A DNA stretch of 21,330 nucleotides from Actinomycetota bacterium (GTDB lineage Bacteria > Actinomycetota > Acidimicrobiia > Spongiisociales > ZC4RG35), in contig JAKEHF010000028.1 of the NCBI GenBank assembly GCA_022615295.1, positions 1 to 21,330 of the forward strand, written 5' to 3'. A model generated the notes under the pieces. It was not told where the DNA came from, did no database searches, and worked only from the letters and a program-made list of their open reading frames with translations. Positions 1 to 7,344 of this stretch are shown piece after piece (position 1 is the stretch's first letter; the number at the start of each line of letters is the position of its first letter). Position numbers and translations under genes: made by a program.

Positions 1-724
1 CCTCGATCCCGGCGTCGGCGAGGATCCCCGACACCTCGGTGACCATCTTCTCGATGATCGCCTCACGCTTCGGTGCGGCCTCGGCGAGCTTGTCCTGGAT
101 CTCGGCGTTGGGCCCCGGGTAGAGGATGGCGAAGCATCGATCCTCGAACTCGTGTTTGATCTCCTGCACCCCGAGCCGGTGGGCGAGCGGGGCATAGACA
201 TCGAGAGTCTCCCTGGCGACCCGGGCCTGTTTCTCGTCCCGGAGGGCGTGGACCGTCCGCAGGTTGTGGAGCCGGTCGAAGAGCTTGATGATCAGGACCC
301 GGACATCCTGGGCCATGGCCACCACCATCTTCCTGATGGTCGCCGCCTGGGCCTGCTCCCTGTTGGAGAATCTGACCCTGTCGAGCTTGGTCACCCCGTC
401 GATCAGACGGGCCACGTCCTCGCCGAAGTCCCCACGGATCTCTTCGATGGTGACGTCGGTGTCCTCGATGGTGTCATGGAGGAGGGCGGCCACGATGGTC
501 GTCTCGTCGAGACCGTAGCCGGCGAGGAGGTAGCCCACCGCCAGGGGATGGGTGATGTAGGGGTGGCCCGTCTTTCTCAGCTGGCCCCGGTGCGCCTCCT
601 CGGCAGTGTGATAGGCGCGCTCGATGAGCTCGACGTCGCCACCAGGATGGTTGGCCAGGAAGACGGCGATGACGTCGGCGATACCCACCGACTCATATGT
701 CTCAGTCGTATCTGACAAGGGCAT
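1..724 (-). CDS. relA: RelA/SpoT (p)ppGpp synthetase/hydrolase, N-terminal part (runs off the left edge)
   Basis: Only the first 241 residues lie in the window. They cover the HD hydrolase domain and the linker towards the synthetase domain. Visible hydrolase motifs are AHRGQLRKTG (44-53), the metal-binding HD at 83-84 followed by ED at 87-88 (LLHDTIEDT), and LFDRLHNLRT (148-157), then TLDVYAPLAHRLG (173-185). In RSH enzymes this domain degrades (p)ppGpp and the following domain, beyond the window, makes it. All key HD residues are present, so a bifunctional enzyme is likely. The ATG at 724 lies inside the end of apt (23-base overlap) and has GGAG nine bases upstream. Apt-relA is the standard actinobacterial order and links purine salvage to the stringent response. 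Confidence 0.95.
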   Translation of the reverse strand, partial: MPLSDTTETYESVGIADVIAVFLANHPGGDVELIERAYHTAEEAHRGQLRKTGHPYITHPLAVGYLLAGYGLDETTIVAALLHDTIEDTDVTIEEIRGDFGEDVARLIDGVTKLDRVRFSNREQAQAATIRKMVVAMAQDVRVLIIKLFDRLHNLRTVHALRDEKQARVARETLDVYAPLAHRLGVQEIKHEFEDRCFAILYPGPNAEIQDKLAEAAPKREAIIEKMVTEVSGILADAGIE

Positions 725-1220
725 GTAAGGGCACTCCGTTGAGCAATTCCCTCCCCCGAAGGAAGGCCAGCTCGATGAAAACGGAGAACCCGACCACCTC
801 CGCCCCGATTCCCCTGAGGAGGCGGATGGCCGCGGAGGCGGTGCCCCCGGTGGCGATGACGTCGTCGACGAGGAGCACTCTCTCTCCGGGGCGCACCGCG
901 TCGACATGGACTTCGAGGGCGTCGGTCCCGTACTCGAGGGAGTACTCCTCACGGATCGTCTCGTGGGGCAGCTTGCCCGGCTTGCGAACCGGTATGAACC
1001 CGGCGCCGAGACGGCCTGCCACCGGAGAAGCCAGGGTGAAGCCACGGGCCTCTATCCCGGCCACCTTTCCGACCTCGGCCTCGATGTAGGGGCTGGCAAG
1101 ACCATCGATGAGCCGTGCGAGGGCATCGCTGTCGGCCAGCACCGGGGTGATGTCCTTGAAGACGATCCCCGGCTCCGGAAAATCGGGGATGTCCCGGATC
1201 AGAGAGGCCAGGTTCTCCAC
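702..1220 (-). CDS. apt: Adenine phosphoribosyltransferase
   Basis: The enzyme salvages adenine by joining it to PRPP to give AMP, and acts in the cytosol. The product is 172 residues, the usual length. It begins with the family's IRDIPDFPEPGI..KDITP segment (8-26) and carries the PRPP-binding loop VLLVDDVIATGGTA at 115-128, plus RKPGKLPHET (79-88). The start is GTG; an in-frame TAG lies only four codons upstream, so the start is well fixed. No good Shine-Dalgarno is visible outside a hairpin (1224-1242) that fills the 20-base gap to yajC. The gene overlaps the start of relA. In most actinobacteria secD and secF would lie between yajC and this gene; here they do not. Confidence 0.96.
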   Translation of the reverse strand: MENLASLIRDIPDFPEPGIVFKDITPVLADSDALARLIDGLASPYIEAEVGKVAGIEARGFTLASPVAGRLGAGFIPVRKPGKLPHETIREEYSLEYGTDALEVHVDAVRPGERVLLVDDVIATGGTASAAIRLLRGIGAEVVGFSVFIELAFLRGRELLNGVPLHALVRYD

Positions 1221-1223
1221 GTA

Positions 1224-1242
1224 GAGAGTCTAAGAGACTCTC
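1224..1242 (-). promoter_or_regulatory. Perfect 8-bp inverted repeat with 3-nt loop between yajC and apt
   Basis: GAGAGTCT at 1224-1231 is exactly repeated in inverse at 1235-1242, with a 3-base loop. The hairpin begins within the yajC stop codon and ends three bases before the apt GTG. No U-run follows, so it is not a textbook terminator. It may limit apt translation, stabilise an mRNA end, or be a scar of gene loss; none of these can be decided from sequence alone. Confidence 0.6.
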
Positions 1243-1537
1243 ACCCCTGGTCACCGATACGCGACCCGATGGCTCGCCGCGCCACCCGGATCTTCCCCTC
1301 CTCGACCCTGAGGACCACGCTGTCGTCATCCAGCGATACGACCGTGCCATGGATGCCGCCGATGGTGCGTACCTCCTGACCGAGCTGCAGCGACGACGAC
1401 AGGTCCTGCTGCGCCTTGGACCGTCTCCGTTGGGGTCGGATGATGAGGAAGTAGAAGACCGCGATCATCAGCGCGAGGAAGATCAGCGACTGGGTGGCGC
1501 CACCCGTCGACTCTTGGCCCAACAAGACTGGAATCAC
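1241..1537 (-). CDS. yajC: YajC preprotein translocase accessory subunit
   Basis: This is a 98-residue single-pass membrane protein. It has a short N-terminal tail, one transmembrane helix at about 16-34, the family signature IIRPQRRR at 32-39, then a basic and soluble part with LGQEVRTIGGIHGTVV (52-67). YajC associates with SecD/SecF at the Sec translocon, but secD and secF do not follow here. The start is GTG with GGAGG a few bases upstream. That ribosome site can pair with a sequence at the end of tgt (see the hairpin at 1542-1566). It lies 10 bases after tgt in the same operon. Confidence 0.93.
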   Translation of the reverse strand: MIPVLLGQESTGGATQSLIFLALMIAVFYFLIIRPQRRRSKAQQDLSSSLQLGQEVRTIGGIHGTVVSLDDDSVVLRVEEGKIRVARRAIGSRIGDQG

Positions 1538-1541
1538 GGTC

Positions 1542-1566
1542 CCTCCGTCAGATGTCGGCCCGGAGG
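1542..1566 (-). promoter_or_regulatory. Hairpin masking the yajC ribosome binding site
   Basis: On the minus strand CCTCCG (1566-1561) can pair perfectly with CGGAGG (1547-1542), which contains the yajC Shine-Dalgarno. The 13-base loop holds the tgt stop codon. A ribosome finishing tgt would melt the stem, so this looks like a translational-coupling device. This is inferred from sequence complementarity only. Confidence 0.45.
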
Positions 1567-2687
1567 TTAGGCGTAGCCGGCGTTCTAGGCCGACCCGACC
1601 TCCTCCCGGTTACCGCGGCCGTGTACCCAGCGAGGTCCCCCCTCTCGATGGCCGCCGCCGCACCCTCCATGAGACGAAGCAGATAGTGGAGATTGTGGAT
1701 CGTGAGGAGCCGATGACCCGTCATCTCGCCGGTCTTGAACAGATGCCGCAGATAAGCCCTGGAGTAGACAGCGCAGGTGGTGCATCCGCAGGACTCGTCG
1801 ATCGCCCGCCCGTCGCCCTCGAACTCGGCCCGTTTCAGGTTGAAGTCGCCCTCCGCGGTGAGAGCCCTCCCGTGACGGGCCAGTCTGGTGGGTATGACGC
1901 AGTCGAAGAGATCTGCACCACGCCCTATTGCGTCGAGCAGACCCTCCGGGTCCCCGAGACCCATCACATAGCGCGGCCGCCCTTCGGGGAGGCTCCGTAT
2001 GGCCGCATCGATAGCCACACCTCGCTCTGCGAGGCTCTCGCCCACCGCCAGACCACCGATCCCAAAGCCGGGGAAGCCGAGGGCCGCGGTCCGCTCCGCG
2101 CTCTCGGAGCGCAGGTCGGGATCGGACCCGCCCTGCACGATCCCGAACAGCGCCTGCTCTCCGCGGTGCGCCATCAGGGATCGCTCCGCCCAACGCAGCG
2201 TCCGCCTCATCTCCGTCTCGACGTGCTCTCTCGGCGCGGGCAGCCCGACACAGACGTCGAGGGTCATCGCGATGTCCGACCCCAGCATCTCCTGGCAGGC
2301 AACCGCCTCCTCGGGGGTGAGACGGTGGAGGGACCCGTCGTAGACCGACCGGAATGTGGCTCCCTCCTCGTCGACATCGGGGTCCAGCGAGAACACCTGG
2401 AACCCGCCCGAATCGGTGAGGATCGGTCCACCCCACCCCATGAACCGATGGAGACCACCGAGACGGGACACCACAAGCGAGCCGGGGCGGAGCATGAGGT
2501 GATAGGTGTTCGCCAGGACCATCCCTGCACCAAGGGTGACGAGGTCAGCCGAGTCGACGCCTCTCACGGCGGCTCGGGTGCCCACCGGCATGAACAGTGG
2601 TGTCCGTACGCGCCCATGTGGGGTATCGAGCCAGCCGGTCCGGGCCCGGCCGTGGCCGGCGATCTTCGTCCAGGTGGCGGCGGGCAT
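1548..2687 (-). CDS. tgt: Queuine/preQ1 tRNA-guanine transglycosylase
   Basis: Tgt swaps the wobble guanine of GUN-anticodon tRNAs for preQ1 in the queuosine pathway. With ATG at 2687 the protein is 379 residues, normal for the family. The conserved TDSGGFQVFSL motif with the general acid/base Asp is at 91-101 (D92). FGIVQGG is at 181-187 and GIGGLAVGE at 209-217. The nucleophilic Asp lies in LFDCVIPTRLARHG (D262). The zinc site is C300, C302, C305 and H331. A longer open frame extends upstream, but that part is a shadow of queA with non-Tgt sequence, so the ATG 11 bases after the queA stop is chosen. QueA, the next enzyme of the pathway, is directly upstream. Confidence 0.96.
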   Translation of the reverse strand: MPAATWTKIAGHGRARTGWLDTPHGRVRTPLFMPVGTRAAVRGVDSADLVTLGAGMVLANTYHLMLRPGSLVVSRLGGLHRFMGWGGPILTDSGGFQVFSLDPDVDEEGATFRSVYDGSLHRLTPEEAVACQEMLGSDIAMTLDVCVGLPAPREHVETEMRRTLRWAERSLMAHRGEQALFGIVQGGSDPDLRSESAERTAALGFPGFGIGGLAVGESLAERGVAIDAAIRSLPEGRPRYVMGLGDPEGLLDAIGRGADLFDCVIPTRLARHGRALTAEGDFNLKRAEFEGDGRAIDESCGCTTCAVYSRAYLRHLFKTGEMTGHRLLTIHNLHYLLRLMEGAAAAIERGDLAGYTAAVTGRRSGRPRTPATPNLRADI

Positions 2688-2698
2688 TGGCGTCGAGC

Positions 2699-3721
2699 CT
2701 AAACCGCCCTTCCCCGCCTCTCGGCGAGCATGGCGTCGCCAAACGAGCCGAACCGGTACCCCCTGCTCAAGGCGACGTCGTAGACGTCTCTCCACCGGGG
2801 TCCCATGAAGGTCTCGAGAAGGACGAGGAGTGTCGATCCCGGAAGATGGAAGTTGGTGACGAGGAGGTCGCCGACCCTTATCTCCATTCCGGGCCGGAGG
2901 AACAGCCTGGTCGGCCCCTCCCCAGCCACCACGCCCCCGTGCCCGTCGCCATGGCTCTCCAGGGCCCGGACCACGGTGGTGCCGACGGCGACCACACGAC
3001 CCGCCCGCTCCCTGGCGCGGGCTATCCGTTCGACGGTGGGGGGCGGGACCGAGCACCACTCGCTATGCATGACGTGTTCCTCGACATGGTCCGTGGTCAG
3101 GGGTCGAAACGTGTCGAGGGAGACGTGGAGATCGATCGTGGTCAGGTCGATGCCCCTGGCGCCAAGACGTCTGGCCACCTCCGAGGTGAAGTGGAGACCG
3201 GCGGTGGGCGCCGCCGCCGAGCCCGGCTCCCGGGCGAAGATGGTCTGGTAACGCTCGGGGTCCTGCAGGACGCCGGTGAAGTACGGGGGAAGAGGGACCG
3301 CTCCGGCCATGGCGAACAGCGTCTCCGGATCGTCGGTCTCGAACTCCACCACGATCCGACCCTGGTCGTGGGTCGCCACGACCGTGGCGGTTGCCCACCC
3401 CACCTCGATCACCACCCCCGGTCGGAGACGACGCGCCGGACGGGCCAGGGCGTCATATGCGCCGTCTCCACGACGCTCAAGGACCAACAGCTCCACCCTC
3501 CCGCCGGTGCCGCGTCGACGACCGAGGAGTCTGGCGGCTCTGACCCTCGTCTCGTTCACCACCACCAGGTCCCCCCGCTCGAGCAACTCGGGGAGCTCGA
3601 GGAATGCGTGGTCGCTCATGTCACGGGTATCGAGGAGACGGGCGTCGTGACGGGGCTCGATCGCGGTCTGGGCGATGGCCCCCCGTGGCAGGGGGTAGTG
3701 GAAACGGGCGGTCTCGATCAG
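2699..3721 (-). CDS. queA: S-adenosylmethionine:tRNA ribosyltransferase-isomerase
   Basis: QueA transfers and isomerises the ribosyl part of SAM onto preQ1-tRNA to make epoxyqueuosine. Visible motifs are VNETRV, PPYFTG...[21 protein letters not shown] (about 167-179), HVMHSE and [11 protein letters not shown]. The first ATG (3619) would remove about 34 residues that clearly belong to the family ([12 protein letters not shown]...EPRHDARLL). Reading upstream in frame there is no ATG, GTG or TTG until well inside ruvB. The best candidate start is CTG at 3721, overlapping the ruvB TGA as CTGA, which gives 340 residues, the usual length. A non-standard start, or a sequence error here, remains possible. 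Function is secure; the start is moderate. Confidence 0.9.
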   Translation of the reverse strand: MIETARFHYPLPRGAIAQTAIEPRHDARLLDTRDMSDHAFLELPELLERGDLVVVNETRVRAARLLGRRRGTGGRVELLVLERRGDGAYDALARPARRLRPGVVIEVGWATATVVATHDQGRIVVEFETDDPETLFAMAGAVPLPPYFTGVLQDPERYQTIFAREPGSAAAPTAGLHFTSEVARRLGARGIDLTTIDLHVSLDTFRPLTTDHVEEHVMHSEWCSVPPPTVERIARARERAGRVVAVGTTVVRALESHGDGHGGVVAGEGPTRLFLRPGMEIRVGDLLVTNFHLPGSTLLVLLETFMGPRWRDVYDVALSRGYRFGSFGDAMLAERRGRAV

Positions 3722-3736
3722 AGCAGTGTGCTCTGA
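3718..3736 (-). promoter_or_regulatory. Perfect 8-bp inverted repeat with 3-nt loop at the ruvB stop / queA start
   Basis: TCAGAGCA at 3718-3725 and TGCTCTGA at 3729-3736 are exact inverse repeats with a 3-base loop. The stem holds the ruvB stop codon and the proposed CTG start of queA. No U-run follows. It has the same geometry as the yajC/apt hairpin but a different sequence. It could restrain queA initiation until ruvB is translated through it. Confidence 0.55.
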
Positions 3737-4728
3737 GACGGTGGCATGACGCCGAGATGTTGGTAGGCCCTCTCGGTGGCCACCCTCCCTCGCGGCGTCC
3801 TCTTGATCAACCCTGATTGGAGCAGGAAGGGCTCGTAGGCGTCCTCCACCGTCTCCGGCTCCTCCCCGACGGCGATCGAGAGTGTCGAGAGCCCGACCGG
3901 GCCACCACCGAATCTGTCGACGATCGCCTCGAGGATGGAGCGATCCACCTTGTCGAGACCGAGGTCATCGACCTCGTAGACCGTGAGAGCCTCGATGGCC
4001 ACGGCGAGATCGATCACGCCCGCGGCCCGGGCGACGGCGTAGTCCCTGACCCTGGCGAGCAGACGGTTGGCGATCCGGGGCGTCTGCCGGCTGCGTTGAG
4101 AGATGAGCTCGCAAGCCCCTTCCTCGATCTCGACGGCGATGATGCCTGCCGACCGTCTGATGATCCTCGCCAGGTCGGTGGGCTCGTAGTAGTCGAGCTT
4201 CTCCTCGATGCCGAACCGGTCGCGCAGAGGGGCGGTCACCTTCCCCTTCCGGGTGGTTGCCCCGACAAGGGTGAAGTGGGGCAGGTCGATTCTGATCGAC
4301 TGCGCAGTCGGCCCTTTCCCCAGCACCAGGTCGAGCTGGAAGTCCTCCATCGCCGGGTAGAGCACCTCCTCCACTGCTCGGGGGAGACGATGGATCTCGT
4401 CGATGAAGAAGACATCCTGATCATGCAGGTTGGAGAGGATCGCGGCGAGGTCACCTGGTCGCTCGAGCGCCGGACCAGAGGTGATCCGGAAGTCGACGCC
4501 CTTCTCGGCGGCGATGATCGCGGCCAGGGTCGTCTTCCCCAGACCCGGCGGGCCCGAGAAGAGGACGTGGTCCAGGGGACGACTCTCCTTGATGGAGGCC
4601 TCGAGGGAGATCCGCAGCCGCTCCTTAACCGGTTCCTGACCCACGAAGTCGTCGAGACTCCTTGGCCTCAGGGTCAGCTCGACATCGTCGTGGAGCATCG
4701 GGCTGAGCAGGCTGTCCTCACGCATCAT
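3718..4728 (-). CDS. ruvB: RuvB, Holliday junction branch migration ATPase
   Basis: RuvB is the hexameric AAA+ motor that drives branch migration with RuvA. The 336-residue product starts with the family's [12 protein letters not shown] (20-31). Walker A GPPGLGKT is at 59-66, Walker B FFIDEIHR at 107-114, sensor GATTR at 156-160 and the arginine-finger segment PLRDRFG at 167-173. The C-terminal winged helix has [10 protein letters not shown]. The start is a double ATG (4728 and 4725) behind GGGAGG. The second ATG has the better spacing, so the first residue is uncertain by one. The start overlaps the ruvA stop by 4 bases. Confidence 0.98.
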   Translation of the reverse strand: MMREDSLLSPMLHDDVELTLRPRSLDDFVGQEPVKERLRISLEASIKESRPLDHVLFSGPPGLGKTTLAAIIAAEKGVDFRITSGPALERPGDLAAILSNLHDQDVFFIDEIHRLPRAVEEVLYPAMEDFQLDLVLGKGPTAQSIRIDLPHFTLVGATTRKGKVTAPLRDRFGIEEKLDYYEPTDLARIIRRSAGIIAVEIEEGACELISQRSRQTPRIANRLLARVRDYAVARAAGVIDLAVAIEALTVYEVDDLGLDKVDRSILEAIVDRFGGGPVGLSTLSIAVGEEPETVEDAYEPFLLQSGLIKRTPRGRVATERAYQHLGVMPPSQSTLL

Positions 4729-5294
4729 CGGCCTCCCAGACGCTGCAATGCCGTCCTTATCTGATCCTCGACCGGGTCGTCGGGGCTCAACTCGGCGACG
4801 ACGACGCTGATCTCGGCGAACGTGTACCCCAGACCCTCGAGCGCCTGACGGACCGTGGCCAGGCCTCCCCGCCCGGTCAGGTCGATCTCCTTCCCGGTGA
4901 GCTTGGGGGCGAGCTCGAGGACGATCCGTTGGGCACCACGTTTCCCGACCCCGGCGGCGACGGTGAGTGCGTCGGCATCACCCATGGTCACGGCCCGGAT
5001 CACCTCGGCGGCTGGAAGGGCCGCCAGAATGGCCATCGCCAGCTTGGGCCCGACACCGCCCGCCGTGAGCAGCACCCGGAACAGATCACGATCACCCTCA
5101 GAGGCGAACCCATAGAGGGTGATGCCATCGTCCCGGACATTGGTGTGGACGTGCACCACCACCTCCTCACCCACCCCGGGGAGCGAGACCAGGTCGCGGG
5201 GCGTCATGTGCACCTCGTAACCCACACCGGCGACGTCGATGCAGACGATCTCCCCACGCTGGGACCCGAGGACCCCCCGCAGACGACCGATCAC
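4725..5294 (-). CDS. ruvA: RuvA, Holliday junction binding subunit
   Basis: RuvA binds four-way junctions and loads RuvB. I place the start at GTG 5294, giving IGRLRG directly after the initiator as in most RuvA proteins. It has GGAGG seven bases upstream and a GTGA overlap with the ruvC stop. An open frame extends 12 codons further upstream but lacks family similarity. The 189-residue product has the N-terminal OB-fold ([14 protein letters not shown]), the helix-hairpin-helix region ([25 protein letters not shown]) and the small C-terminal domain that contacts RuvB ([12 protein letters not shown]). Confidence 0.96.
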   Translation of the reverse strand: MIGRLRGVLGSQRGEIVCIDVAGVGYEVHMTPRDLVSLPGVGEEVVVHVHTNVRDDGITLYGFASEGDRDLFRVLLTAGGVGPKLAMAILAALPAAEVIRAVTMGDADALTVAAGVGKRGAQRIVLELAPKLTGKEIDLTGRGGLATVRQALEGLGYTFAEISVVVAELSPDDPVEDQIRTALQRLGGR

Positions 5295-5773
5295 GGTCTC
5301 GCCTCCAGTGGCGCGGCCCGGAGATGACACAGGGCCAAGGCGAGGGCGTCCGCCGCATCGGGTGGCTGGGGCGGCTGGCCCAACCCGAGGAGCCGGGCCA
5401 CCATCGTCTGCACCTGGGCCTTGTTGGCGGCCCCGTCACCGGTCACCGCCGATTTGACCACTGTGGGCACATACTCGAACACCGCTATCTCGGCTTGGGC
5501 AGCGGCGAGCATCGCCACCCCGGAGGCCCGGCCCACTGTGATCGCCGTCTGCAGGTTGCGATTGGTGAACACCGTCTCCAGGGCGATCACGTCGGGACGT
5601 GCCTCGGCGATCACCTGGCCAAGACCCCGGTAGAGCTCCGCCAACCGTTGCGCCGTGGTCATGTCCGTGGTGGTGCGGATGACACCCGCCAGCACCGCCC
5701 GTGGCGGACGGGAGTCCTCGACCATCCCGTAGCCGGTGGTGGAGAGACCAGGATCGATACCCAGGACGAACAC
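5291..5773 (-). CDS. ruvC: RuvC, Holliday junction resolvase
   Basis: RuvC is the endonuclease that cuts Holliday junctions. The four catalytic acids are visible: D7 (GIDPG), E66 (ALETVF), D139 and D142 (DAADAL). The protein is 160 residues, close to the family length. It starts at GTG 5773, with no clear Shine-Dalgarno. A TAACCT box lies nine bases upstream, so the mRNA may be almost leaderless and begin here. It is first in the tightly overlapped ruvC-ruvA-ruvB-queA run. Confidence 0.97.
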   Translation of the reverse strand: MFVLGIDPGLSTTGYGMVEDSRPPRAVLAGVIRTTTDMTTAQRLAELYRGLGQVIAEARPDVIALETVFTNRNLQTAITVGRASGVAMLAAAQAEIAVFEYVPTVVKSAVTGDGAANKAQVQTMVARLLGLGQPPQPPDAADALALALCHLRAAPLEARP

Positions 5774-5782
5774 TTGTTCTAG

Positions 5783-5788
5783 AGGTTA
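5783..5788 (-). promoter_or_regulatory. Possible -10 box for the ruvC operon
   Basis: TAACCT on the minus strand fits the TANNNT actinobacterial -10 pattern and stands nine bases before the ruvC GTG. The gap to the upstream gene is 45 bases and the start lacks a good Shine-Dalgarno. No convincing -35 box is seen. Confidence 0.3.
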
Positions 5789-5818
5789 ATCAGACCACGT
5801 TCCCATGCCCGGTGTTGA

Positions 5819-6427
5819 TCACCCCAGGATGATGACCAGGGCAAAACCGAGGATCACGAGATTGCCGACGACACTGATCGTGACCCGTCTCCCCGGGGTC
5901 AACCGACTCCCGGCAAAGGCCCCGAAGAGGGCTAGGAGCGATTGCCAGGAGAGGGATGCCAGACCGGCGCCCAAGGCAAAGACAAGTCCCTCTCCCTCGG
6001 TGGTGTCGCCGGTCACGCCCAAACCGACCACGACGGCGGCGAAGTAGACGACCGTCGCAGGATTCACCATCGTCAGACCCAGGAAGCGAGCATAGGTGCG
6101 GGCCAGGTCACCGGTCTCGGCGACCGACAAGTTCGCCACGGGCCGCCGGGCGCGAACCAGCCCGGTCACTCCGATGACTGTCAGCACCAGACCACTGAGC
6201 ACCCGCAACGTCGTCTCGACCGATCCGACGAGGGAGACCACCGACGCCCCACCGACGACAGCCAGGACGGCGTAGATCATGTCGGCGGTAGCAGTGCCGG
6301 CGCCGGCTGCCAGAGCAGGTCTCGGGCCACCCCGGATCCCGGTGTCGACGATGAGCACCGCTATGGCGCCGACCGGGACCGCGATGCCATAGCCGGCGAG
6401 GGCCCCCGTGGTGAATGCTCTGAGCAC
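5819..6427 (-). CDS. LysE/RhtB-family exporter
   Basis: This is a 202-residue hydrophobic protein with about six predicted transmembrane segments, matching the LysE superfamily of amino-acid and metabolite exporters. Family features are the N-terminal helix leading to VPVGAIAVL (17-25), a following GTATADMIYAVL segment, a polar loop near 95-112, and NPATVVYF in the second half. The usual proline-rich PGP motif is reduced to VPVG. The substrate cannot be told from the sequence. The start is GTG with no Shine-Dalgarno; a TAACCT box six bases upstream suggests a leaderless mRNA. It sits between yebC and ruvC, a position with no equivalent in the mycobacterial order as I recall it. Confidence 0.88.
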   Translation of the reverse strand: MLRAFTTGALAGYGIAVPVGAIAVLIVDTGIRGGPRPALAAGAGTATADMIYAVLAVVGGASVVSLVGSVETTLRVLSGLVLTVIGVTGLVRARRPVANLSVAETGDLARTYARFLGLTMVNPATVVYFAAVVVGLGVTGDTTEGEGLVFALGAGLASLSWQSLLALFGAFAGSRLTPGRRVTISVVGNLVILGFALVIILG

Positions 6428-6433
6428 CCGGCG

Positions 6434-6439
6434 AGGTTA
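6434..6439 (-). promoter_or_regulatory. Possible -10 box for a leaderless LysE-family transcript
   Basis: TAACCT on the minus strand is followed by exactly six bases and then the GTG start. That places the transcription start at the start codon. There is no Shine-Dalgarno for this gene. Confidence 0.35.
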
Positions 6440-6585
6440 TGAATCGCCCGGACGTCTGCGCCGGGCGATTTCGTCGGACAACCTCGAGATCCTCGCCGTG
6501 ATCGATTCGAGCCGGGTGACATCGTGTCGAGCGCTGCCCGTATCTCGGCCATGCGGCGGACGATCCGATCGAGGTCCTCTTCCAC
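6437..6585 (-). pseudogene. Small coiled-coil protein gene, apparently broken by a frameshift
   Basis: Three bases after the yebC stop, a GTG opens a frame reading EEDLDRIVRRMAEIRAALD after the initiator. It then turns into unlikely sequence (SNRSRRGSRG). In the -1 frame the charged helical pattern continues as RHDVTRLESITARISRLSDE, then IARRRRPGDS and TAA. Joined, the two parts make a protein of about 50 residues with heptad-like Leu/Ile spacing. The span is 149 bases, one short of a whole number of codons, consistent with a single missing base near 6520-6535. I see no slippery heptamer that would favour programmed frameshifting. A sequencing error is possible. The function is unknown. Confidence 0.5.
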
Positions 6586-6588
6586 AGC

Positions 6589-7338
6589 TCAACCCTCGGC
6601 CAGGACCGTCTCCATGACGGTGTCGTCGATGTCGTAGTTCGAGTGGACAGCCTGGACGTCGTCCAGATCGTCCAAGGCGTCGATAAGGCGAAGCAGACGG
6701 CGGGCGTCGGCCTCGGAAACCGGCACCCAGCTCGAGGGCCGCTGCGTGATGTCGGCGGACTCGATCTCGATGCCCGCCGACCCGAGGGCCTCCCCCACCA
6801 CACCCAGCTCGGCGGGCGCCGTTATCACCTCGAACGTGCCGTCCCCGAGGTCGTCGACGTCCTCGGCGCCGGCGTCCAACGCGGTCAGCACGACAGCTTC
6901 CTCGTCACCGGTGACGACTATCAGCCCCTTCTGGCTGAACAAGTAGCCCACAGACCCCGGCTCACCCAGATTCCCGTTGTTACGGCTGAACGCCGAGCGG
7001 ACCTCGGAGGCGGCACGGTTGCGGTTGTCAGTGAGGACCTCGACGTAGATGGCCACGCCGCCCGGGCCGTACCCCTCGTACCAGACCTCCTCGTAGGTGG
7101 CTCCGGCGACCTCACCGGTGCCTCGTTTGATCGCCCTCTCGATGTTCTCATTCGGCATGGATGCCGCCTTGGCCTTGTACACCGCGGTGGCCAGCGCGGG
7201 GTTGAAGTCCTGGCTGCCCCCACCTTCCCTTGCGGCGATCTCGATCGCCTTCGCCAGCTTGCCGAAGAGCTTCCCTCGCGCCGCGTCCTGACGGCCCTTG
7301 CGGTGCTTGATGTTCGCCCATTTGGAGTGACCGGCCAT
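6589..7338 (-). CDS. yebC: YebC/PmpR-family protein
   Basis: This is a 249-residue member of the YebC family, whose members act as DNA-binding regulators and/or translation factors that help ribosomes through proline-rich stretches. It has the classic N-terminus AGHSKWANIKHRKGRQDAA (2-20), then SMPNENIERAIKRGTGE and YEGYGPGGVAI. It follows pdxT by six bases. The pdxS-pdxT-yebC-ruvCAB order is well conserved in actinobacteria. Only GAGA precedes the ATG as a weak ribosome site. Confidence 0.97.
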   Translation of the reverse strand: MAGHSKWANIKHRKGRQDAARGKLFGKLAKAIEIAAREGGGSQDFNPALATAVYKAKAASMPNENIERAIKRGTGEVAGATYEEVWYEGYGPGGVAIYVEVLTDNRNRAASEVRSAFSRNNGNLGEPGSVGYLFSQKGLIVVTGDEEAVVLTALDAGAEDVDDLGDGTFEVITAPAELGVVGEALGSAGIEIESADITQRPSSWVPVSEADARRLLRLIDALDDLDDVQAVHSNYDIDDTVMETVLAEG

Positions 7339-7344
7339 GACGTC

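Noticed and set aside
1494..2702. 402-residue plus-strand open frame
   Set aside because: It lies opposite tgt and queA, has no family similarity and low-complexity Arg/Pro/Gly/His content typical of antisense frames in GC-rich DNA.
2688..3059. N-terminal extension of the tgt frame
   Set aside because: It overlaps queA and lacks any Tgt similarity; the ATG at 2687 gives a full-length enzyme.
2597..3736. 379-residue plus-strand open frame
   Set aside because: Antisense shadow of queA, which has full catalytic motifs on the minus strand.
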